From positions 139,738,001-139,802,000 of the forward strand of contig CM059584.1 in NCBI GenBank assembly GCA_030407085.1: a stretch of DNA of 64,000 nucleotides. Direction: 5' to 3'. The notes beneath the pieces were generated by a model that saw nothing but the letters and a program-made list of their open reading frames with translations, was not told the origin of the DNA and did no database searches. The translations under genes were made by a program, and so were the position numbers. Below are positions 13,301 to 23,800 of this stretch, one piece after another (positions within the stretch are counted from its first letter, which is position 1; each line of letters begins with the position of its first letter). This stretch comes from Trichopria drosophilae. Its lineage: Eukaryota; Arthropoda; Insecta; Hymenoptera; Diapriidae.

Positions 13301-14391
13301 TCGGCCATCTTGGAGCCGCCATTTTGAATTTCGGAATTCTGACTTCAGATTCGTGGCATACCCAAAAACATCTTATAAGATAGACAGTTCAGCTGAAAAT
13401 ATGTTTAAAATGCTACATTTCCATATTGCCAAAATTTAAAAAAAAATTTCTTGGAATAAGCCGCCATTTTGGATGTTTCCAAAAAAAAAATAACCTCAAA
13501 AAATGTGTTTTTTCACATATTTTTGCCAAAATCAAAGGTAAATACTCAATTTTTTTAAATTTTGAAGTCATCATTCGAAAGAGCACCCTCAAAAATAGTA
13601 AATTAGGTACATTCCGAACAATCTGTGTATTATTTTCAGTTTGTACTAACGAAGTTGCACATGAAAAACTCGCATTCTGGATGTTAAAGGGTTAAACTAC
13701 CTTTAAATTATCACTTAAACAATTTTTAAAAATAATACTTTAATCTTTTATGACTTAAACAATACTAGTTAAGTTTGGTTTTCCTTATGAATAAATAAAA
13801 TAATTCTTATTTAAAATAGATTTTTACTAAATTGTTATTTTTTGAGTTTTCTAAAAGAATCTTAGATATTTTTAATTCATACTTGCTTAAATATTTAAAA
13901 TCTGTTGAATATGTTGAAATTAACGAAATTTATTGTATTTTCATGAAAAATACATAAATAAAATTTGCTGGAATTTTGAAATATACAATATAGAAAATTG
14001 CTAAGACTAAAAGCTTAAAATTATCAAAATTGAAAGTAATAACTGGAAATAACATAAATAATATAATAACAATGATAGAACTAATTCTGGAGCAGAAGTT
14101 AAACATAAAAATGAAAAATTAAACTTGGAAGAATTCCAAAGTCTTATATTACCCAAGTTGGACAGTAATATAGGTAAAAACATGACTAATGTTGGCGTTA
14201 AACACCTTGTGCTTCGCATGCAAATTGATGATGTATCTTCTAAACACATCAACGAAGAACATCTAGTCGAACCTTTCTGTTATATACATTGTTCCCGTGC
14301 CGACTTCCCTGTCATCGATATACAATGTAGTGTGTTGTTCTTCGTGTCGGATCCCTTCCTCTGGGGCCAGGAAGTTACTGAGTATTACCAT
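1185..14391 (-). CDS. icln: pICln (methylosome subunit / chloride nucleotide-sensitive channel protein), 3 exons, C-terminus missing
   Basis: pICln is the PRMT5-methylosome subunit that binds Sm proteins and feeds them to the SMN complex for snRNP assembly in the cytosol. I join exons 14273-14391, 3361-3506 and 1185-1367. Both junctions restore split codons (AG+T = Ser40, G+AA = Glu89), giving 149 codons plus one base. Residues 1-39 contain the family motif GTGTMYITE. Residues 41-88 contain QGFSLEYPHISLHAISRD and CLYIMVDAKV, the PH-like fold. Residues 102-109 are an acidic run, followed by MTEMRFAP and CQALHPDPQDSFSD, the conserved C-terminal block. The start ATG at 14391 gives the usual short N-terminus. 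The donor after exon 3 is GTGAG. The family continues with an acidic tail of about 60-90 residues that I could not find in 1-1184, so it probably lies beyond the window. Intron 1 (10.8 kb) is filled with transposons. Without splicing at 1184 the frame would stop at 1144 after an unconvincing tail. Confidence 0.93.
2555..2752. mobile_element. MITE, TGTACCT-end family, copy 1
   Basis: It starts TGTACCTAAAGTTCCGAACG and ends CAGAACTTCAGGTACA. A second copy lies at 11608-11812, where the longer inverted ends TGTACCTGAAGTTC / GAACTTCAGGTACA are intact. Copy 1 has lost about 14 bp near its right end. Confidence 0.7.
2756..3021. mobile_element. pogo/Tigger-like MITE, word variant CTTGAAC
   Basis: TA-flanked inverted ends TACAGTAAAACCCCTCTTAC and GTAAGAGGGGTTTTACTGTA. 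The word TTGAAC occurs four times in the left arm, and its complement GTTCAA in the right arm. A GC-rich centre contains GCGCGTGCGC. It is too short to encode a transposase. It lies 4 bp from the preceding MITE, within pICln intron 2. Confidence 0.85.
3361..3506 (-). CDS. icln: pICln coding exon 2 (residues 40-88)
   Basis: The acceptor AACAG lies just above 3506 and the donor GTACGT just below 3361. The 146-nt exon encodes the PH-like core with QGFSLEYPHISLHAIS and LYIMVDAKV, both diagnostic of pICln. Confidence 0.93.
3670..3870. repeat. solo arm of a fold-back family
   Basis: This arm resembles those at 7860-8010, 8140-8310 and 8370-8525: TTTTTAGGAAATT...TTACAGA...GAATT...TTACCTTATC. It is a degenerate single arm. 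Confidence 0.45.
3916..5183. mobile_element. 1.27-kb TTAA-type fold-back element, copy 1
   Basis: It is nearly palindromic along its whole length. The left end is TTAACCCGTTCC, and the right side carries GGTTAAGG. Each arm holds GACCATATCTG, CCGGTTTCAGATTGACC and GTATAACTA...CTCCACCA. The centre holds matched AAAATGGCGGC and nested hairpins such as TAAGAATTTTTCATTCTTA. Copy 2 is at 9801-11042. The reverse-oriented arm has a reading frame shared with copy 2 but broken here by stops. Confidence 0.75.
5184..5876. other. AT-rich intron sequence, no gene seen
   Basis: Lies in pICln intron 1. A degenerate ATTTCAAAATGGCGGCTCAAAAATGG module occurs near 5475, and GATTTCAAATTG...CAAAATGGTGGATCC near 5607-5650. 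Nothing else is recognised. Confidence 0.5.
5877..6136. mobile_element. pogo/Tigger-like MITE, word variant CTTATCGAATCC/ATTCTCC
   Basis: TA-flanked ends TACAGTAGGGTCTCCCTTAT and AATAAGGGAGACCC...ACTGTA. The right arm repeats GAGAATAAGGGAGACC and GCAATAAGGGAGACCC. A GC-rich centre (CCTAACCTAACC, GGCTGGGCG) separates the arms. Confidence 0.8.
6336..6877. repeat. fold-back relative of the TTAACCCTTTGAAGC family
   Basis: The right end reads GTGTGCTTCAAAGGGTT and the left half contains GAAGAAAAAAAGCATTTTT, matching the element at 11935-12481. The interior carries three copies of the ATGGCGG/CCGCCAT...GATCC module, next to GCTGAT.ACGAATCC words. Confidence 0.55.
7298..7493. mobile_element. pogo/Tigger-like MITE, word variant TTTTAAC
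   Basis: The right end AGCCACTGTA is intact; the left end starts TAGTGGCCCTCCTCTTATTT and has lost CAG. The words CTTATTTTAAC and GTTAAAATAAGG recur in both arms. Related copies are at 29654-29947 and 51881-52083. Confidence 0.75.
7563..7841. mobile_element. pogo/Tigger-like MITE, word variant GATATAAGAAC
   Basis: TA-flanked perfect inverted ends TACAGTAGACGCTCGATATA and TATCGAGCGTCTACTGTA. The word ATATAAGAAC occurs twice at the left, and GTTCTTATA three times at the right. A GC-rich centre and a TATG tandem lie between. Confidence 0.88.
7860..8525. repeat. cluster of three fold-back arms
   Basis: Arms at 7860-8010, 8140-8310 (inverted) and 8370-8525 (direct) share GATTCAGTAATTTTTTATTTAC, CTTTTTAGTGAAAAT and CTACCT.ATCGG. 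The first two form a hairpin; the third is an extra direct copy. Confidence 0.65.
8526..9800. other. AT-rich intron sequence, no gene seen
   Basis: Contains a short (ATT)n run near 8863-8880 and nothing else I can identify. Confidence 0.6.
9801..11042. mobile_element. 1.25-kb TTAA-type fold-back element, copy 2
   Basis: Second copy of the element at 3916-5183, ending CGGGTTAA at 11042. The left arm read in reverse (ATG at 9941) is open for about 48 codons of shared arm sequence (MATDMVNLKPDLESSRKNTI...), then runs into flanking DNA. Inner arms have nested hairpins around CTTAGAATT and AACTATCAAC. Confidence 0.75.
11330..11462. repeat. minisatellite of ATATTCC/GTATTCC words
   Basis: Degenerate tandem words such as AGATATTCTCGAGTATTCCC and AAATATTCCC repeat about 10 times. 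They create spurious repetitive reading frames on both strands. Confidence 0.75.
11608..11812. mobile_element. MITE, TGTACCT-end family, copy 2
   Basis: Perfect inverted ends TGTACCTGAAGTTC / GAACTTCAGGTACA with inner GAACGTTCAATG / CATTGAACGTTC. The interior is nearly identical to 2555-2752 (GATCTCGCGTTTTTTTT, ACACGACTGAGAGATC). Confidence 0.8.
11935..12481. mobile_element. TTAA-flanked (piggyBac-type) fold-back MITE
   Basis: TTAACCCTTTGAAGCATAC at the left and ACCATGCTTCAAAGTGTTAA at the right give TTAA on both sides. The interior holds three AAAATGGC.GATCCAATATGGCCGAC modules next to GCTGATTA.GAAT.T words. Confidence 0.75.
12578..13695. mobile_element. TTAA-flanked (piggyBac-type) 1.1-kb palindrome
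   Basis: TTAACCCTTTAACGTCCAAAATGC at the left mirrors GCATTCTGGATGTTAAAGGGTTAA at the right, with TTAA target duplication. Arms of about 250 bp carry GTTTGTACTA, ACCTAATTTACTATTTT and TTGCCAAAAT. The centre has two tandem ATTTTGAATTTTCAAAATCTG...GCCATCTTGGAGCCGCCAT blocks. No transposase frame is present. Confidence 0.82.
13696..14272. other. AT-rich pICln intron sequence, no repeat recognised
   Basis: Nothing supported is seen apart from the proximal part of pICln intron 1. Confidence 0.5.
14273..14391 (-). CDS. icln: pICln coding exon 1 (residues 1-39 plus two bases)
   Basis: The exon begins at ATG 14391 and ends at the AG|GT donor at 14273/14272. It encodes MVILSNFLAPEEG...GTGTMYITE. The donor hexamer is weak (GTTCGA), but its phase matches exon 2 exactly and the join reads ITES-VLSWIN, as expected for the family. 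Confidence 0.92.
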
Positions 14392-14860
14392 CTTTTTCTG
14401 TGTGATCTGGTCCCTTCGAAGCAAAAGTTCAATGGCACCTTCGAAAATCTCCGTTAACAATTCGAACGGGAATGTAAGAGAAATTCGAATGACCGGAGAC
14501 CAAAACGAAACTGGATCACGGGAATGTATGCCGATTTCGCGGTAACCGTAAACCAGAGTCACCGATGCGAGACCTCCAGCAAGTGTCCGTTTTTGGAACC
14601 GCGTACCCTGGAGTTAACCTGGGTGTCGATCACGAATTTCTTTTGGAGCACATCGCTTATTTCAAGGTCGAAACGAACCTCGGTTTCGAGAGGCCGAATT
14701 CCCGAAGTTACAGGTAAGTATTCGAAAACTTTGTTGAACCAGCGGCGTTTTAACCTCCTCTATTACGAAGAAGAAAATACAAATCAGAATCGCGCATGCG
14801 CGAAAAAATTGGTTCAACACTGCGGGGGAGGGGGTCGATGTGCGTGCGAATTTAATACAC
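14392..14860. promoter_or_regulatory. GC-rich 5' UTR/promoter block of pICln, possibly bidirectional
   Basis: Base composition rises sharply above the flanks directly upstream of the pICln ATG. A perfect palindrome CGCGCATGCGCG at 14791-14802 matches the NRF1/Erect-wing consensus typical of housekeeping insect promoters. On the plus strand a strong donor TTACAG|GTAAGTATT sits at 14712/14713. It is preceded by an open frame from ATG 14565 (MRDLQQVSVFGTAYP...). A divergent transcript is therefore possible, but the same DNA may simply be pICln 5' UTR, and I do not recognise the peptide. Confidence 0.5.
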
Positions 14861-15229
14861 ATGTTGCAAGTGTATACATACGGTGCATTTATGCGCGTGT
14901 GCACCATTTGCCCGCGCTATCTTTCTCTACACTTTCTGTTTACTTATCTATCCATCTCCGTTTGGAATTGTGCAATATATTTTCGAGTTTGCCAACTGTT
15001 AAAAATAAAATATTTAGGAACGGATTGTCACTATACACGCACAGGGGTCATATAGGGATATTTTGGTCGGCAATGCAGTGAATTGTGATATGATACACAT
15101 GTGGAGAATAAAAAATATTCTTTTTTGAATTATGAGGTTTTCGGGAATTTTAGATAGTTTGGACAATTTATTGAAAATTATACTGTTTTGTAATTTTGAA
15201 TCTGACCCAGCAGACTAGAAACAAGGGAC

Positions 15230-16004
15230 TTAACCCTTTAAAGCGCGATCGGTCTTCAGTGTTCCACCTGTTGATACGTAATGTTTGTATATGCATTTTC
15301 CCGATTTTCCTTCCAAAAATATAACCAATAATGACAAGGTATTGCACTTTGACAACCCAATATGTCAATAGAAATAAAAATATTTCTACTTTTTAAAGTT
15401 TGAATAACGCTTTATTATTCATAACAAATAATTAAAAAATAATCTGTCTGTGTATAATACAGTAGTCCTTCTCTTATTCTAATTTGTCCAGTCAGGCAAG
15501 ATGGCGGCCTTCTTCCCTTATTCTAATTTTCCCCTCTCCCCCACTACTTAGATTTCTAGTCTCACTTTTGTCTCTTTTTCTTTTGTTGCGCATGCGCCGT
15601 TATTTATATTTAGAAAATCCACACATCAACACACGTCAGTGGGGAGAACGCGTGAGGGGAAATATTAGAATAGGAGAAGAGACAAAATTAGAATAAGGGA
15701 AGACATTAGAATAAGGGAAGGAGTACTGTATATAACAAAACGAACTTAAAATCTCTATACTTAAGAATTTTAATGGCCGCTGAATCCGAATTCAATGTCA
15801 GTTTTTTAAATTGTAAATGGCAGATTCAAAATGACGGATAAAAAAGATACATAATTCATGAAACTGTCTGGGATTTCTGGGATCGCTGAATATGAATATT
15901 ATGTTAGTTTTTAAATATTCAAAATGGCGGATACAGCATGGCGTTCAAAATGATGCAAACTCGAAAATTACACTACAATCAATACCTACTCTGGAAGGGT
16001 TTAA
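15230..16004. mobile_element. probable TTAA-flanked element hosting a nested MITE
   Basis: TTAACCCTTTAAAGCG at the left and GGAAGGGTTTAA at the right resemble the other TTAA elements. The right half contains CGCTGAAT.TGAAT and AAAATGGCGGATACAGCATGGCG. A pogo-like MITE is inserted at 15458-15730. Confidence 0.5.
15458..15730. mobile_element. pogo/Tigger-like MITE, word variant TTATTCTAA, copy A
   Basis: TACAGTAGTCCTTCTCTTAT and AAGGGAAGGAGTACTGTA ends. TTATTCTAA occurs in the left arm and TTAGAATAAGGG several times in the right. The left arm contains GGCAAGATGGCGGCC (YY1/Pho-like) and the centre contains GCGCATGCGC (NRF1-like). Copies lie at 28873-29142 and 55892-56169. Confidence 0.9.
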
Positions 16005-16100
16005 GTTCGATGAATAAAAATAGGTCACCTAAACATTTTATGCAATAACTTGAAAAATAATGCACGCAAAAAAGTTATTAAAAAATAGAAATATTCTTTG

Positions 16101-16368
16101 TACAGTAGTCCTCCCCTTAAGGTTTAAATTTTAGCTTTCAAGATGGCGGCTTCTTCCCTTAAGGTTTACTTTCCCCTGACCCCCACTACCAGAGTTTTTC
16201 GTTCTCGACTGCACGCCGCGCGCCTGCGATTAGTTCACAGGCGGTAACAAAATGTCTGGTGGTGGGAGAGGCCGTGAGGGGAAAAATAAAACATAAGGGA
16301 CGAAAGTTTTAAACCTTACGGGAAGAATAAACCTTAAGGGGAGTAACCTTAAGAGGAGGACTACTGTA
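16101..16368. mobile_element. pogo/Tigger-like MITE, word variant TTAAGGTTTA
   Basis: TACAGTAGTCCTCCCCTTAA and TTAAGAGGAGGACTACTGTA ends. CCTTAAGGTTTA is repeated in the left arm, with TAAACCTTAAGG/AACCTTA in the right. TTTCAAGATGGCGGC lies near the left end. Same layout as copy A but with a different repeated word. Confidence 0.9.
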
Positions 16369-17415
16369 CCCTACCCTACCCTACCTGCGCAGACATAACT
16401 CAAACAAATTTACTTGCAAAAATCGATTTTTTTCGTCAATATAGCCAATTGATTTATATAGGGATTTTTGTTACTTTCGAACTTGTGTCGGGTAGCACGG
16501 GCCACACAAGAAAATGACACACAATTAGTATATATTATAAAAATTTAACCCAATTTATATTTAAATCATGATTATGATCATAATCAATAAATAAGATTGG
16601 AATTTTTTATTAACCCCTTCGCAGTCGAGACAGAAATCTCAAGTGAGCTCAAAATGTCGACAACTTTTAGAAAACTTAACTTAAAACTTAAACTTAAATT
16701 TGCGCAAATGCGCTTACATAATAAGAGGTCGCTGATTACTAATCCGAATTCAGATTTGGAAAAGTAAATATGGCGGATCCAATATGGCGGACGACATTTT
16801 AAAAAATTCATCGAATTCACTTGAAACTCGTTACTTGGGGGGTTTCGAGGTAGCTGATTACGAATCCGAATTCAGATTTTGAAAATTCAAAATTATCATT
16901 TAAAAAAAAATAAATCCTGCAATTACTCAGACCTCCAAAAAATGTTAGATCAAAAATTGCTTCAAATATCACTAACAAAATGTTATTCATAAAAAATATA
17001 AAACCAAAAAAAAATTTAAATTTAAAGAAACTACAAACAATTTTTTTTTAATTAAAATACAGGAAAAAACAAATACAACTAATTTCTACTTAATTAGGCA
17101 AATTTTTAGGTTTTTAGATCCCAGATTGGATCCACCATTTTGAATTTCGAAAATCTGATAACGGATTCGCACTCAGTGACCAGTAAAACCTTTTATTAAA
17201 ACATTTTCAACATTAATGTTTTCTGGTACTATATACAAACGTCAACATTTTTCCGTCGGCCATTTCTCACCTATTTAGACACACTTTTTCAGAATCTGCC
17301 AATAAAATTAAAAAAAAAGAATTTTCAGGAAGTTATGGCCATTTTTCTTTTTTAAATATGCATTTTTCTAATTTTGTGTAGAAAATGATTATTTTTTTTA
17401 CATAATAAGTAATCA
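16369..17415. repeat. AT-rich DNA with degenerate ATGGCGGATCC modules
   Basis: CTACCCTACCCTACC at the start. TTAACCCCTTCGCAGTCGAG at 16611 looks like one end of another TTAA element whose partner I cannot place. Modules GCTGATTAC.AATCCGAATTCAG and AAATATGGCGGATCCAATATGGCGG occur near 16730-16790. Confidence 0.45.
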
Positions 17416-18106
17416 GAGCACTATTTCACCTGAAAATATCGAGTCCGCAATATCCAGGCTTCATAATGGTATTTTTCAAAATTTCAAGATGGCGGATCCA
17501 AAATGGCCGCAAAAAGATATTTTTCACACAAATATTAATATCCAGTGTTTAAAATATTTTTCTCTAATGACATGAAAAATTATATATGCGCTTGAATGGA
17601 ATCATTCTTGATGAAATGTAGGCAATCATCGATATACACTTTTATACAGATAAAATTCATGTATATTCCCTAAAAATGTATAAAATAGATTGAAATTATG
17701 TTTATTTGAAAACATAGTTATTTCATATCGCTACGGTATTCGTATAGAAATACATGTTCTTTCTAATAGCCATCTCGATTTTGAAAAACAACGTTAGCAT
17801 TTTGGAATTCTAACACCCGAGCAAGAAATTTTATAAAATGTCGACCAATTTAAAAAATATTGTCCGTCATATTCAATCGGCCATTTTGATATTTTGAAAT
17901 CTTCAAAAAATGTTTAGATACTTAATAGCATAAAAATAATACATTTTTTAAAAGAAGCGGACATTGGGTATTAATAATTATGTGATGAAATATCCTTTTT
18001 GCGGCCTTTTTGGATCCGCCTTCTTGATATTTTGAAAAGCACGTTTCATCTTTATGAAGCCTGGATATTGTGGACGCGATATTTTCAGGTGAAACAGTGT
18101 TCCCAT
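17416..18106. repeat. fold-back element interrupted at its right end by a MITE
   Basis: Arms of about 115 bp: 17416-17530 (TTTCACCTGAAAATATCG, CAATATCCAGGCTTCATAA, GGCGGATCCAAAATGGCCGC) and its complement at 17990-18105. The spacer is AT-rich. Confidence 0.7.
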
Positions 18107-18385
18107 TACAGTAGTCCCCATCCTAAGTTATACTGTCGGTTCTTTCAAAATGGCGGACGATTCTCCAAAGTTATAGCCCCTCACTATCCCCACTCCCGTA
18201 TTTTTGTTTATATCCATGCAATGGGAGCTTCTGTGTGAGAGTGTCGTGAAGCGAGTGTGGCTCAGCAAAACAATGTGGTGGGGGAAGGAGAGGAAGAAAC
18301 TGGTATAACTTAGGAGAAGGCCAATCTATAACTTAGGATAGACATATAAATTTGGATGGTATAACTTAGGGTGGGGACTACTGTA
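18107..18385. mobile_element. pogo/Tigger-like MITE, word variant AAGTTATAC
   Basis: TACAGTAGTCCCCATCCTAA and TTAGGGTGGGGACTACTGTA ends. CTAAGTTATA/CAAAGTTATA occur at the left, and TATAACTTAGG four times at the right. CAAAATGGCGGACG lies in the left arm. Confidence 0.88.
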
Positions 18386-19254
18386 CTTCCTATTCTGTGA
18401 ATATCATGTGTTATCTGGGAACAAATTCCAAGATATCTGGCTGAAGGAATGATTCGTAACAGGATGTTAAATGTATATTTAATACATTAACATTTACGAA
18501 AAGCTATGAAATGCATAATGTTAACAATGAATTTTGTACAACTTCAGATGTTTACTTTATAATGATTCCTTAACGTACTTCAGCAACACAAATGTATTAT
18601 TTCAACAAATTTTTTATTTTGCACTTTTTCCATAAGGGGCATTCCATGTGAAGTGGACTACCATTTTTTAATTTTGTGTTTACCATTTTTGTATTAAAAA
18701 GTAATGAAGATATAGTTATTTAGACCATGTATAATCCAAAAATACCAATGATTAACAAAGTTATAGTTTATTTAATGATTTTTTTTTAATTCAGTCGTTT
18801 GAGGTATTTTTATTTTTTTACGCAAAATGACGATATTAAAAAATATTATCTTACATGTTTTTTGTAGATTTTTTTACGAGCCTTAAGATAAAAGTAGGTA
18901 TTTTCAATTTCAATTGCACCTTCAACCAAAAAGTTAATTTTTCGCAATTTCGGGTATTTTTAAAAATCTGAAAAAAAAATCACAAAAATGAACTGAAAAG
19001 CGTATATGCAAAACAATACATTAAAAGTGGTTATTAACAAATAAGTCACGTGAGTATAGTACGATTGCATGCAAACAGGGGCCTCCTATTTTTCATTTTC
19101 ATCCTTCCATATCTTGATAAAAAATAAGAGTAAAAGCTTTTACAAAAGTGCGAAAGCAAAACATAAAATCATTTTTGAAAATTAAAATGGAGGGTCCAAT
19201 ATGACGATGGTAATGTAGTTCTGCAGATTCATACATATTTGTATTATTTATATA
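18386..19254. other. AT-rich intergenic DNA, no gene seen
   Basis: No reading frame or repeat boundary I can support. Confidence 0.5.
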
Positions 19255-19549
19255 TACAGTAGCCCTTCTCTTATTTTAATTTGTCCAGACAGGCAAGATG
19301 GCGTCTCCTTCTCGTATTCTAATTTGCCGCCAAAAACGTTTGCACCTTTCTAGGATCTTGTGAGGAGTTTTTACATCAATGTTAATTTACACAATATTAT
19401 TTATTAGACAGATAACCGAACTGACTTATTGTTAAATGTTTTTGTTTTTAAAAAGAGTTTTTTTAGGTTATGTTGTATGCATGAAATGAGATTAGAGGAA
19501 GTGAAAAAATTAGAATAAGAGGAATTAAAATAAGAGAAGGATTACTATA
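19255..19549. mobile_element. pogo/Tigger-like MITE, diverged TTATTTTAAT/TTCTAA variant
   Basis: TACAGTAGCCCTTCTCTTAT and AAGAGAAGGATTACTATA ends. GGCAAGATGGCGTC near the left end, with TTAGAATAAGAGG and TTAAAATAAGAG at the right. It mixes two word variants and has a degraded centre. It lies 335 bp upstream of FDX2. Confidence 0.75.
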
Positions 19550-19884
19550 AAATGTATTCTCGTGTTCAAAGCTCCGAAATTAAAAACCCCAAACAGTCAA
19601 TAGTAAATATTTTATTTTTCACAGTTGGTAAGCCTTCGATAAAAATCCACTAGAAAAATCAAAGTGGGGATGGGATCTAGTTACACATGTGCACGCACTA
19701 TTTGTATACGCAACTACACGTACAATGTAAATCGAAACAATGTATAAATACATAGTCAAATAAAACATATATATACATGTTAGCGGAAAAAGTTTTTTAA
19801 ATCCTCACGTCACACATTCACTGCTCTCGCAGTAAAGTGGAACAATTTTTAGGTTAGGTCAAAATATTTATTAAAGTCACCGAA

Positions 19885-20715
<831 letters not shown>

Positions 20716-20810
20716 AAGTCGCAAGTAATTCTCTGTACATACCTGATATGTTAAATTTGTATTTAAAACAGGATCAGAAATAAATTTTTCCAAAAAAAGA
20801 GCAATTGTGT

Positions 20811-23800
20811 TTAACCCATTAATGCCCAAATGCACAGAAAGTTTACTGCAACTTCAACACTTATTTTCAATATGAAATAAATTTCAAAAAAATAAAAAAC
20901 ATCAGATTCTACCATTGTTAAGGCCGCTCTTTCGAATGGGAGTAAGACAATTTTTAAAAAATTGAAATCTATATATTATTTTGACATATATAGTAGACAA
21001 AAATGATTTTATAGGACTCATTTTTTTACAAATTTCGAATTTTCGATAAAATATCTTGCTTTGAGTGAACTAAAACATATTGAAAGGGTGCACTGGATGG
21101 TTGTACTTAAAAGATAACAATTTTGTATTGTTTCAAATAATCCTAACCTCCAAAACTTCTTGAACGTTGCATAATGAAGAAATAAATCTTATTTGATCAA
21201 TTACTAACATTATTAATGAAATTCATATCACTGGTGGGATAATTATGCCGAGAATTAAAGACGTCATGAATTTTAGGTTATGTTTTTAAAATTCAAAATG
21301 GCACATCCAACATGGCCGACTAAATTTCACGAAATAGCTTATGTAAACCTAACCTAACCTAACCTAAACGAAATAAAACTAGTTAAAACTCAAATTACAC
21401 GGAAATGAACCGAAAGAGTTTTTTTTAACCTAAAATATCGATAAAAAGTTTTATTTTTGTTTAATAATATCGTGTACTGAAAAATATCTTTAAAATTCAA
21501 AATGGCAGATCCAATATGGCCGACTAAATTTCACAAAATAACTTCTAATGTAAACCTAACCTAACCTAACCTAACCTAAACGAAATAAAATTCAAGGCCG
21601 CTCTTTCGAATGGTAGTAAGACAATTTTTAAAAAATTGAAATTTATATATTATTTTGACATATATAGTAGAAAAGAATGATTTCTTAGGACTCATTTTTT
21701 TACAAATTTCGAGGTTTCGATACAATATCTTGCTTTGAGTGAACTAAAACATATTGAAAGGGTGCACTCGATAGTTGTACTTAAAAGATAACAATATTGT
21801 ATTGTCTCAAATAATCCTAACCTCCAAAACTTCTTAAACGTTGCATGACGAAGAAATAAATCTTATTTGATCAATTACTAACATTATTAATGAAATTCAT
21901 ATAACTAGTGGTATAATATGCCAAAAATTATATGCGTCATGAATTTTAGGTTATGATTTTAAAATTCAAAATGGCTGATCCAACATGGCCGACTAAATTT
22001 CACGAAATAACTTCTTATGTAAACCTAACCTAAACGAAATAAAATTCAGGGCCGCTCTTTCGAATGGTAGTAAGACAATTTTTAAAAAATTGAAATTTAT
22101 ATATTATTTTGACAGATATAGTAGAAACAAATGATTTCTTAGGACTCATTTTTTTACAAATTTCGAGTTTTCGATACAATATCTTGTTTTGAGTGAAATA
22201 AAACATATTGAAAGGGTGCACTCGATAGTTGTACTTAAAAGATAACAATTTTGAATTGTCTCAAATAATCCTAACCTCCAAAACTTCTTAAACGTTGCAA
22301 AACGAAGAAATACATCTTATTTGATCAATTACTAACATTATTAATGAAATTCATATCACTAGTGGTATACTTATGCCGAGAATTAAAGACGTCATGAATT
22401 TTAGGTTATGTTTTTAAAATTCAAAATGGCAGATCCAATATGGCCGACTAAATTTCACGAAATAACTTCTTATACAAACCTAACCTAACCTAACCTAGAC
22501 GAAATAAAATTCAAGGCCGCTCTTTCGAATGGTAAGACAATTTTTTAAAAATTGAAATTTATATATTATTTTGACATATATAGTAGAAAAAAATGATTTC
22601 TTAGGACTCTTTTTTTTTTTACAAATTTCGAGTTTTCGATGCAATATCTTGTTTTGAGTGAACTAAAACAAGAAAGGGTACACTGGATGGTTGTACTTAA
22701 AAGGTACACTGGTATATGTTTGAAATTTTCGATATCAGATTCAAAATGGCCACTTCATTTACAAATTCTTTTTCAAAATTTAACCATTTTTTTTCTTGAA
22801 CACTATGAACTGTAAAGAAAATTTTCTAAGAACAATTATGTTCTAGAATAATTAGAAGAATACCCACAAATTTTTTAAGCTTCGACGCCACAATTTTTTA
22901 TTTTTGAAAAATTCGAAAAATTGAAATTTCGAAAAAAGTCATTTAAAAAATCTGAAGAAATTTAAGAGTATTCTTTAAATAATTCTAAGACTTTTTTATT
23001 TAAGGAAATTTTCTCTGAACTCCGTAGTTTTCACGAAAATTAATTATTAGTCTTAAAATCCATAAAAGTTTAATAATCTTTTTTTTTTAAAAAAATTTAA
23101 AACTCGAAATTTGTAAAAAAATGAGTCCTAAGAAATCATTTTTTTCTACTATATATGTCAAAATAATATATATATAAATTTCAATTTTTAAAAAATTGTC
23201 TTACTACTATTCGAAAGAGCGGCCTTGAATTTTATTTAGTTTAGGTTAGGTTAGGTTAGGTTAGGTTTACATAAGAAGTTATTTCGTGAAATTTAGTCGG
23301 CCATATTGGATCTGCCATTTTGAATTTTAAAGATATTTTTCAGTACACGATATTATTAAATAAAAATAAAACTTTTTACCGATATTTTAGGTTAAAAAGA
23401 CTCTTTCGGTTCATTTCCGCGTAATTTGAGTTTTAACTAATTTTATTTCGTTTAGGTTAGGTTAGGTTAGGTTTACATAAGTTATTTCGTGAAATTTAGT
23501 CGGCCATATTGGATCTGCCATTTCGAATTTTAAAAACATAACCTAAAATTCATGACGCCTTTAATTCTCGGCATAATTATACCACTAGTGATATGAATTT
23601 CATTAATAATGTTAGTAATTGATCAAATAAGATTTATTTCCTCGTTTTGCAACGTTTATGAAGTTTTGGAGGTTAGGATTATTTGAGACGATACAAAATT
23701 GTTATCTTTTAAGTACAACTATCGAGTGCACCCTTTCAATATGTTTTATTTCACTCAAAACAAGATATTGTATCAAAAACTCGAAATTTGTAAAAAAAGA

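Noticed and set aside
14524..15081. 185-codon plus-strand frame starting at 14524
   Set aside because: It runs through the strong GTAAGT donor at 14713 into GC-poor and low-complexity DNA; composition and codon use change there. If the region is coding, the frame from 14565 is more protein-like.
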